Below, piece by piece: positions 1 through 5,683 of a stretch of 6,443 nt of DNA (positions within the stretch are counted from its first letter, which is position 1; every line of letters starts with the position of its first letter). The notes beneath the pieces were generated by a model. It saw nothing but the letters and a program-made list of their open reading frames with translations, was not told the DNA's origin and searched no databases. Source of the stretch: an uncultured Eggerthellaceae bacterium (GTDB taxonomy: Bacteria; Actinomycetota; Coriobacteriia; Coriobacteriales; Eggerthellaceae). A program made the position numbers and the translations under genes. The stretch is from NCBI GenBank assembly GCA_910585565.1, contig CAJUFC010000052.1, forward strand, positions 1-6,443, given 5' to 3'.

Positions 1-626
1 ATATCGAAGGCAGCAGGCTCACGATGGACCAGACGCGTCTCATGTTCGAGACGGCGACGGTCGGTTGCGGCGAGGGCGCTGTGCGCGTGGACGACATCAT
101 CGAGACGATGAACCACTTCCGCGCCATCGATCGCGTCATCGACGGCGCGACGGAGCCCCTGTCGGAGTTATTCATCCAAGACCTGCATCGTATGCTCAAG
201 TCGGGGACAGCAGACGCAGCTAAGGACTGGTTCAATGTAGGGGATTATAAGCAGCTGCCTAACGAGGTTGCAGGAAGACGTACCACGCTGCCTGAGGATG
301 TGACTCGCGAGATGCAGTGGCTCCTGAAGCGCTATGACCCGCAAGCGGCCCACTCGCTCGACGACATCATCGACTTCCATGTGCAGTTCGAGCGCATCCA
401 TCCGTTCCAGGATGGCAACGGGCGCGTCGGGCGCCTCGTCATGTTCAAGGAATGCCTGGCGAACGGCATCGTCCCGTTCGTCATCGAGGACGGCATGAAG
501 GGATTTTATTATCGCGGCCTTTCTGAATGGGACAGCGAGCGCGGCTTCCTGACGGATACGTGCCTTGCGGCCCAGGATCGCTTCAAGGCGGTGCTTGACT
601 ACTTTCGCATCCCGTGGAACGCCTGA
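1..626 (+). CDS. Fic-family protein (probable AMP transferase), 5'-truncated by the window edge
   Basis: Fic enzymes usually transfer AMP from ATP to a hydroxyl side chain of a target protein. Numbering from the ATG at 24, the signature HPFQDGNGRVGR lies at residues 126-137 (bases 399-434), with the catalytic His126, the phosphate-binding GNGR loop and the final Arg137 all intact, so the core looks active. The C-terminal part (residues 158-197, with FYYRGLSEWD and ERGFLTDTCL) is typical of the family. The ATG at 24 is probably not the true start: the frame stays open to base 3 and encodes I-E-G-S-R-L-T just before it, matching the conserved S-x-x-I-E-G region that carries the inhibitory Glu of self-inhibited (class II) Fic proteins. 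The gene therefore starts upstream, and the conserved Ser lies outside the window. Target and biological role cannot be told from sequence. No separate antitoxin gene is visible downstream. Codon use changes sharply inside the gene at 168-299. Confidence 0.9.
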   Translation, partial: IEGSRLTMDQTRLMFETATVGCGEGAVRVDDIIETMNHFRAIDRVIDGATEPLSELFIQDLHRMLKSGTADAAKDWFNVGDYKQLPNEVAGRRTTLPEDVTREMQWLLKRYDPQAAHSLDDIIDFHVQFERIHPFQDGNGRVGRLVMFKECLANGIVPFVIEDGMKGFYYRGLSEWDSERGFLTDTCLAAQDRFKAVLDYFRIPWNA

Positions 627-644
627 CCTGTTCGCGCCAGCAGG
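627..644 (+). terminator. weak hairpin just after the fic stop codon
   Basis: CCTGTT (627-632) can pair with AGCAGG (639-644) around a six-base loop, giving a six-pair stem with one G-U pair. It begins on the base after the fic stop codon, where a terminator would sit. There is no T-run behind it (TTATGAGG follows), so it is at best a weak or factor-assisted terminator, and it could be chance. Confidence 0.25.
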
Positions 645-691
645 TTATGAGGGATTCCGGGGCGAGGCATCTGCGCATTGCTGCCTATGCG

Positions 692-723
692 TTGACTCAA
701 ATGGGAGCGAATTGGGTTATGCT
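692..723 (+). promoter_or_regulatory. candidate promoter of the YhgE/Pip operon
   Basis: TTGACT (692-697) matches the -35 consensus at five of six positions. Two -10 options follow. GGTTAT (715-720) has the ideal 17-base spacing but only three consensus bases. TATGCT (718-723) fits the TAnnnT pattern but lies 20 bases away. Either puts the transcript start within a few bases of the ATG at 732. An imperfect inverted repeat, CGCAT (674-678) and ATGCG (687-691) with an eight-base loop, ends one base before the -35 and could be a regulator site. All of this is pattern reading without experimental support. Confidence 0.35.
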
Positions 724-731
724 GACGTGCT

Positions 732-3590
732 ATGAGAAACGTCCTTAAGATACTTGCGCGCGACATCATGCGCTTGGTGAAGGCTCCGGCGGCGCTGGTG
801 GTCGTCGTGGTGCTCGTCATCCTGCCTTCTGCGTATACGTGGTACAACGTGATTGGGTTTTGGAACCCCTACGACAATACGGGCAAGCTGCGGGTGTGCG
901 TCGTCGACGAGGACGCAGGCGCTGAGAACGACCTGGTCGGCAGCATCGATGTCGGCGAGATGATCGTGAGCGAGCTCGGCGAGAACGACCAGCTCGACTG
1001 GCAGTTCGCGGACAAGCAGACGGCGATGGACGAGGTCGAGTCGGGGGCGTCGTATGCGGCCTTCGTCATCCCGCAGGACTTCTCGAGAAAGCTGCTCACC
1101 ATCACGACGGCGGACTTCGAGCAGCCTTCCATCGAGTACTACGTCAACGAGAAGGTGGGCCCGGTCGTCCCGAAGATCACCGACACGGGTGCCACGACCT
1201 TGGACGACACAGTCAATGCCGCCTTCGTCTCCACTGTGAGCAACGTCATCGCCGAGAAGTTCGACGAGTCGCTCAAGGCCTCCGAAGACAAGCTGGCCGA
1301 CTCGCGCTCGCAGGCCGCTGCCGAGATCACCGAGGCCATGCAGGCTTGCGAGGACGCGAAGGCGGCCATTGCCGAGGCAAGGTCGGTGACGACGGGGGCG
1401 ACCGAGAAGCTGGGCAACGCCGAGGCGGCTGTCGGCAACGTCAAGCAGGGCATCGCGTCAGCGCGCTCGTCGCTGGCCGATCTGGCTAGCTTGGCCGACA
1501 GCACCTCAAGCGCCATCGACAGCTTGGCGTCAGCCATCGCTGCCACCGAGGCCGCATCCACGCTGGAGCAGGCGCTGGACGAGTTCAGGGCCACGGCTCC
1601 CGGAGACATACCGTCGTTCCTCGACGAGAAAGAGCGGGCCCTCGCGGCAGCGAAGGCACGCCTGCAGGAGGGCGCGCAAGGCGCCTTGACGTCGCTGGCG
1701 AGCGCTGAGGCCCGGGCGACGGCGGCGCTCGACGCCCAAGAGGCACTGGCGGACGAGCTGGCGTCGGTGCTCGGGCGCGCGAAGGCGACAGCCGGCACGG
1801 CGACGGCGGCGCTCGACTCCTCTGCGAGCCTTGTGGGCTCGCTGGAAGAGGCGCTGCAGACGGTCTATGACGACGTCATGTCCCTGGAGGGCGCGACCGT
1901 CATCACCGATCTGCTGGGCGAGGACGGGCTAGACGCTGCGGTGTTCGCGGGCTTCATGGCTGCCCCCACGCGCATCGTCACCGAGAAGCTGTACCCGCTG
2001 GGCTCCTACGGCTCTGCCATGGCCCCGCTCTTCATGAACCTGACGCTGTGGATTGGCGCGTTCATGCTCATGGTGGTGCTGCGCCAGGAGGCTGACGGCG
2101 CGGGCATCAAGAACCTCACGTCGTCTCAGCGCTATCTGGGTCGGTTCGCTCTGTTTGCTATCCTGGTCGTGCTGCAGGCGCTCGTCTGCTGCGCGGGCCT
2201 CGTGGCCATCGGCGTGCATCCGGTGAGCGTCGGCGCATTGATGTTCGCGTCAGCCGTGGCGTCGCTGGCATACCTGAGCATCATCTATGCGCTGTCGGTG
2301 ACGCTGCAGCATCTGGGCATGGGAATCTGCGTGATGCTGGTGTTTTTGCAGATACCGGGCGCCACCGGGCTCTATCCGCTCGAGATGACGCCGGAGTTCT
2401 TCCAGGCCGTCTATCCGCTCTTTCCCTTCACGTATGGCATCAACGCGATGCGCGAGGCGATCTGCGGCTTTTACGGCATGCAGTATGCCCAAGACGTTGG
2501 GATGCTGGCGCTGTTCTTCGCGCTGTCCTTGGCGCTGGGACTCATCTTCCGTCCGCTGCTAGCGAACGTGAACCGGATGGCGGCGCGCGAGATCCGAGAC
2601 TCGGGCATCTTCAACGGCGAGGAGGGCGAGATTCCGGCGCGTCGCTATCGCTTCTACCAGATCATGCGGGCTCTGTCGAACCAGCCGGAATATCGGGAGG
2701 CGCTCGAACGGCGCAAGCAGCGGCTCGATAAGATATATCCGTCCCTCATCAAATGGACGGCCATCGTGGGCGTGGCGGTGCCGGTCGCCCTGACGTTCGT
2801 GCTCACGCTGACGGCGGCCGAGAAGGTGATCGTGCTGACGCTGTGGCTTGCCTGGGTGATTGGGATATTCGTGTTTTTGGTCGCTGTCGAGAACCTGCGC
2901 TTCAGCCTCGAGCGGCAGCTGCGTCTCTATAAGATGGATGAAGGGAAGCTGCGTGGGCTGTACCAGAGTCAGCATGCCGTGTCAGACCAGGGGCAGTCTT
3001 CTGAGCCGGAGAAGCCCGGCGAGCCTCCTGTGGACGAGCCTCCTGTGGGCGAGTTGCCCACAGATGCGCCGCCCGCAGATGGGCCACTGCCGCCGCGCGG
3101 TGCCGAGGCGCCGCTGCCGCCCGAGCAGCGCGAGCGCGTTGCGGTGCCGGGTGTCGGCGAAGATGTCCCTGCGTTTGCTGCTCCCTATCCGATGCCGCCC
3201 CATGTGGGCGCGCCTGCGGCATTCGTCCCGCGACCGGTGCCGCCTTACGCGCACTCGCACCCGCATGTGCCGATCTCGGCATATCCGTCCGTGGCGCCCA
3301 TGCCGATGCCCGTGCCTATGCCTATGTCGGCTCACGCTGCGCCCGAGCCTGATGTGCTCCCAGTCATCGATCTGACGCCGCAGGTGTCCGCTGCGTCCTC
3401 CGACGAGGTGCTCAGAGCGGTGATGCCGCGCGGGCCTGAGGGCGACGTGCGCGTGCTGCTTGACGCCAATGACGACGTGCAGGCATCATCGAAGCCCGCG
3501 GCATCGTCTGATGCAGAGCCAGCCATCAAGGTCTCGGCGGACTCGTACGTGGTGCATCTTGACGCGCTGGACGGAGGTGACGAGCGATGA
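732..3590 (+). CDS. YhgE/Pip-family membrane protein with extra membrane hairpin and long Pro-rich cytoplasmic tail
   Basis: The 952-residue protein belongs to the YhgE/Pip family (relatives: lactococcal phage infection protein Pip, Bacillus YhgE), whose C-terminal part resembles ABC-2 transporter membrane domains. The native function is not established. Order: short basic N-terminus; membrane segment about 20-40, ending in the family motif LPSAYTWYNV and then NPYDNTGKL; extracytoplasmic domain to about 165; Ala/Glu-rich, coiled-coil-like region about 170-415; five membrane segments near 431-450, 471-494, 500-524, 527-548 and 588-610, with the family-type GATGLYPLEM at 543-552. Unlike its partner it continues with a basic linker, two more membrane segments (about 672-693 and 696-718) and a tail (719-952). 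Positive charges on both sides of the extra hairpin place the tail in the cytoplasm. The ATG at 732 is favoured because the family N-terminus starts there and an in-frame stop lies at 723. No good Shine-Dalgarno precedes it, so translation may be leaderless. Confidence 0.9.
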   Translation: MRNVLKILARDIMRLVKAPAALVVVVVLVILPSAYTWYNVIGFWNPYDNTGKLRVCVVDEDAGAENDLVGSIDVGEMIVSELGENDQLDWQFADKQTAMDEVESGASYAAFVIPQDFSRKLLTITTADFEQPSIEYYVNEKVGPVVPKITDTGATTLDDTVNAAFVSTVSNVIAEKFDESLKASEDKLADSRSQAAAEITEAMQACEDAKAAIAEARSVTTGATEKLGNAEAAVGNVKQGIASARSSLADLASLADSTSSAIDSLASAIAATEAASTLEQALDEFRATAPGDIPSFLDEKERALAAAKARLQEGAQGALTSLASAEARATAALDAQEALADELASVLGRAKATAGTATAALDSSASLVGSLEEALQTVYDDVMSLEGATVITDLLGEDGLDAAVFAGFMAAPTRIVTEKLYPLGSYGSAMAPLFMNLTLWIGAFMLMVVLRQEADGAGIKNLTSSQRYLGRFALFAILVVLQALVCCAGLVAIGVHPVSVGALMFASAVASLAYLSIIYALSVTLQHLGMGICVMLVFLQIPGATGLYPLEMTPEFFQAVYPLFPFTYGINAMREAICGFYGMQYAQDVGMLALFFALSLALGLIFRPLLANVNRMAAREIRDSGIFNGEEGEIPARRYRFYQIMRALSNQPEYREALERRKQRLDKIYPSLIKWTAIVGVAVPVALTFVLTLTAAEKVIVLTLWLAWVIGIFVFLVAVENLRFSLERQLRLYKMDEGKLRGLYQSQHAVSDQGQSSEPEKPGEPPVDEPPVGELPTDAPPADGPLPPRGAEAPLPPEQRERVAVPGVGEDVPAFAAPYPMPPHVGAPAAFVPRPVPPYAHSHPHVPISAYPSVAPMPMPVPMPMSAHAAPEPDVLPVIDLTPQVSAASSDEVLRAVMPRGPEGDVRVLLDANDDVQASSKPAASSDAEPAIKVSADSYVVHLDALDGGDER
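3021..3050 (+). repeat. 15-base tandem repeat in the Pro-rich tail coding region
   Basis: GAGCCTCCTGTGGAC (3021-3035) is followed directly by GAGCCTCCTGTGGGC (3036-3050), identical except for one base. The repeat encodes EPPVD-EPPVG, and a degenerate third unit, ELPTD, follows. It stays in frame, so copy number could change without breaking the gene. Confidence 0.8.
3297..3326 (+). repeat. Pro-Met dipeptide repeat in the tail coding region
   Basis: Ten codons encode PMPMPVPMPM (residues 856-865) in the first YhgE/Pip protein. The synonymous proline codons vary (CCC, CCG, CCT), so this looks like a protein-level low-complexity stretch rather than recent DNA slippage. It follows a His-rich patch, AHSHPHVP, at residues 840-847. 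Confidence 0.7.
3573..3580 (+). promoter_or_regulatory. strong Shine-Dalgarno sequence for the second YhgE/Pip gene
   Basis: GGAGGTGA sits six bases before the ATG at 3587, inside the last codons of the first gene. It is close to the full anti-16S match and fixes the start. With the ATGA overlap it predicts translational coupling and strong initiation of the second protein, in contrast to the first gene, which has no clear site. Confidence 0.85.
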
Positions 3591-5530
3591 AGAACATCTG
3601 GCGCCTGTACGTGAGCGACCTCAAGCACCTCTTTCGCAACGTGGTGAGCGGCCTTATCGCCATCGGGCTGGTCGTCTTGCCGTCGATTTTTGCCTGGTAC
3701 AACGTGATCGCCTGCTGGAACGTCTTCGACAACACGGGCAAGCTGACCGTGGCCGTCGCGAACTCCGACGTAGGCTATGAGAGCGACCTCATGCCGCTCA
3801 AGGTGAACGTAGGGGACGAGGTGGTCGCGGCGCTGCGCGCGAACGACGACATCGGCTGGCAGGTGACCGACGAGGAGGACGCCAAAGACGGCGTCGCTGC
3901 CGGGCGCTACTATGCCGCCATCGTGATACCGCCAGAGTTCAGCCGCGACATGATGACGTTTTATGCCAATGATGCCGAGACGGCGCAGATCGTCTACTAC
4001 TCCAACGAGAAGCGCAACGCCATCGCGCCCGTCATCACGTCCAAAGGCGCGACCAGCGTCTCGACGGCGGTCAACGAGACCTTCGCCCAGACGCTTGCCG
4101 ACGTGTCGCTGGGGCTGGCGAAGTCGCTTGGCGACTATCTGGACGAGTCGGGGGCAGCCGGCACGCTGTCGAGCCTGGCTGACGGCATCGACAGCGCGGC
4201 TTCGATGATGGGCCAGGCCGCGTCTGCGCTCTCGCTGTATTCGGCTGTCGTCAAAGACATCCAAGCTGCTGCCGGGGACGTTGCCGGCATCGCTCGCAGC
4301 GCGAAGGACATGCTCGTCCGCGCTCAGGCGTCCGTGGCGAGCGCTGCCGACGCGTCGGCAGCAGCGGCGGCCGAGCTCAGGCAGAAGGCCGACGCTGTCT
4401 CATCCCAGCTTGACGAGGCCGAGCGCCGGCTTGCCCAGCTCGAGGCGGAGGCGGCGGCGCTGGTGGGTCAGCTGGCGCCCTCGGTGCAGGCGCGGATTGA
4501 GTCCGAACTCGCCACGGCCCGGCAAGACGTCGCTGAGGTCAAGGCGTCCGTGCAAGGCATGGTGACCCCACAGCTAGTGGCGCTTTCCCAGGACGTGCAG
4601 GTCGCGAAAGCCAACGTGAACGATGGACTCGTCGCGGCGCAGTCCGCATGCGACACGGTGGCAGCCTCGGCTGACGAGTCGCAGGCCAGCCTGGGGGCCG
4701 TGGCATCCAAACTCGATGGCACCGCTGCCGAGCTGGAGGCGAAGGCGTCCGAGATGCGCGAGCTGACCACCAAGATTCGCGATGCCGTCGCCGCCAACGA
4801 CCTCGAGTCCGTACGCGACATCCTCGCCACGGACACCACGCGCTTGGCAGAGGCGCTGGCCGCACCCGTGGCGCTCGAGCGCGTCGCGGTGTTCCCGGCC
4901 GACAACTTCGGCTCGGCGATGGCCCCGTTCTATACGGCCTTGGCGCTGTTCATCGGGTCTTTGCTCATCGTCGTGGCGGTGCGTCCCGCGGTGTCCGACC
5001 GCGCGGCGCGCAAGCTGACGAACCCGAAGCCCCATCAGCTGTTTTTAGGCCGCTTCGGCGTCCTGGCAACGATCTCGTTCGCCCAAAGCACCGTCATGGG
5101 ACTGGGAAACATCTTCTTCTTGCAGGTGCAGGTGGCGTATCCCTGGCTGCTCATGCTATGCTTCTGGCTGTCGGGCCTCGTGTTCACGTTCCTTATCTAT
5201 GCGCTGGTCGCCGTCTTCGCCAACCTCGGCAAAGCGATTGCGGTGCTCTTGCTCATCGTGCAGGTGACCGGCTGCGGTGGCTCTTACCCGCTGCAGATAC
5301 TGCCGAGCTTCATCCAGACCCTGAGCCCGTGGCTGCCGCTCACGCACACGGTCTCCGCGATGCGCTCGGCGATGTTCGGCATGTACCAAGCGGACTTCTG
5401 GGTGCAGATGGGCATGCTTGCCCTGTTCCTCATCCCAGCCGTCATCCTCGGCCTTGTCCTACGCCGCCCGCTCAGCGTGTTTATGAGCTGGTACGTGAAG
5501 CAGGTGGACAAGTCCGAGCTGGTCTCCTAG
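3587..5530 (+). CDS. YhgE/Pip-family membrane protein, second of a coupled pair
   Basis: The 647-residue protein has the standard YhgE/Pip plan: membrane segment about 21-40 with LPSIFAWYNV and then FDNTGKL; extracytoplasmic domain to about 165; long Ala-rich helical region about 165-435, with the clearest heptad-like stretch near 262-295; then five membrane segments near 446-466, 488-511, 518-541, 545-563 and 605-628, with FGSAMAPFY leading into the first and the family-type GCGGSYPLQ at 562-570. It ends in a short basic tail of about 20 residues. Its first 63 residues align without gaps to the upstream protein with 26 identities, and the YYxNEK and SAMAP blocks also match, so the two are paralogues from an old duplication. 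The start overlaps the preceding stop by four bases (ATGA), implying a shared transcript. The likely role is envelope-related, possibly export or a structural partnership with the first protein. The substrate is unknown. No ATP-binding motif is seen in either protein. Confidence 0.92.
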   Translation: MKNIWRLYVSDLKHLFRNVVSGLIAIGLVVLPSIFAWYNVIACWNVFDNTGKLTVAVANSDVGYESDLMPLKVNVGDEVVAALRANDDIGWQVTDEEDAKDGVAAGRYYAAIVIPPEFSRDMMTFYANDAETAQIVYYSNEKRNAIAPVITSKGATSVSTAVNETFAQTLADVSLGLAKSLGDYLDESGAAGTLSSLADGIDSAASMMGQAASALSLYSAVVKDIQAAAGDVAGIARSAKDMLVRAQASVASAADASAAAAAELRQKADAVSSQLDEAERRLAQLEAEAAALVGQLAPSVQARIESELATARQDVAEVKASVQGMVTPQLVALSQDVQVAKANVNDGLVAAQSACDTVAASADESQASLGAVASKLDGTAAELEAKASEMRELTTKIRDAVAANDLESVRDILATDTTRLAEALAAPVALERVAVFPADNFGSAMAPFYTALALFIGSLLIVVAVRPAVSDRAARKLTNPKPHQLFLGRFGVLATISFAQSTVMGLGNIFFLQVQVAYPWLLMLCFWLSGLVFTFLIYALVAVFANLGKAIAVLLLIVQVTGCGGSYPLQILPSFIQTLSPWLPLTHTVSAMRSAMFGMYQADFWVQMGMLALFLIPAVILGLVLRRPLSVFMSWYVKQVDKSELVS

Positions 5531-5596
5531 GGTGACTCCGGCGTTCGCTCCGGATTATACGACTTCGATCATACGGCGGTGTCCCGTTTTCGGGCC
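5531..5596 (+). terminator. weak hairpins between the YhgE/Pip operon and the helicase gene
   Basis: Two small hairpins follow the stop codon. TCCGG (5537-5541) pairs with CCGGA (5550-5554) across an eight-base loop, and CCCG (5583-5586) pairs with CGGG (5591-5594) around a TTTT loop. Neither has a proper T-run behind it, so they are weak candidates for ending the YhgE/Pip transcript. Nothing else recognisable lies in this stretch. Confidence 0.25.
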
Positions 5597-5623
5597 TTGC
5601 TTGCGTGCGGTTTCCGATAGAAT
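5597..5623 (+). promoter_or_regulatory. candidate promoter of the UvrD-like helicase gene
   Basis: TAGAAT (5618-5623) matches the -10 consensus at five of six positions. The best -35 partner is TTGCTT (5597-5602), which has only the TTG core and a short 15-base spacer. Transcription would begin near 5630, leaving a leader of about 55 bases. A near-palindrome (5632-5647) would sit at the transcript start, where a repressor could act. Confidence 0.4.
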
Positions 5624-5631
5624 CACGAAAA

Positions 5632-5647
5632 GTGCATTCGAACGCAC
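5632..5647. promoter_or_regulatory. near-palindrome centred on TTCGAA, possible operator
   Basis: GTGCATTCGAACGCAC is symmetric at seven of its eight base pairs. It contains TCGAAC (5638-5643), which equals one half of the actinobacterial LexA (SOS) box, but the matching right half GTTCGA is not present at the expected spacing (GGTGCG is found instead). The position just after the predicted -10 suits an operator. The regulator is unknown and chance is possible. Confidence 0.3.
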
Positions 5648-5670
5648 GGTGCGGGCGAGCAGGGGGCGTG

Positions 5671-5676
5671 AAAGGA
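5671..5676 (+). promoter_or_regulatory. Shine-Dalgarno sequence for the helicase gene
   Basis: AAAGGA lies seven bases before the ATG at 5684 and is the site that decides this start. An in-frame stop at 5669 rules out a longer N-terminus. Confidence 0.65.
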
Positions 5677-5683
5677 TGGGTTT

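Noticed and set aside
840..853. 14-base sequence identical to 3695-3708, first taken for a dispersed DNA repeat
   Set aside because: Both copies encode the same conserved YhgE motif (WYNV) at the same residue positions, so paralogy explains the match.
1139..1798. 219-codon open frame on the minus strand, Ala/Ser-rich
   Set aside because: It mirrors the Ala/Glu/Ser-rich helical region of the + strand gene. Its composition is explained by reverse-complemented GC-biased codons, and no motif or start signal was seen.
3332..4264. 310-codon open frame on the minus strand across the junction of the two YhgE/Pip genes
   Set aside because: It is Arg/His/Val-rich with no recognisable domain and lies opposite two well-supported genes. 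Long antisense frames are expected in GC-rich coding DNA.
5557..5575. Direct repeat ATACG (5557-5561 and 5571-5575) as a possible regulator site
   Set aside because: The units are only five bases long, with no symmetry or promoter alignment to support a role.
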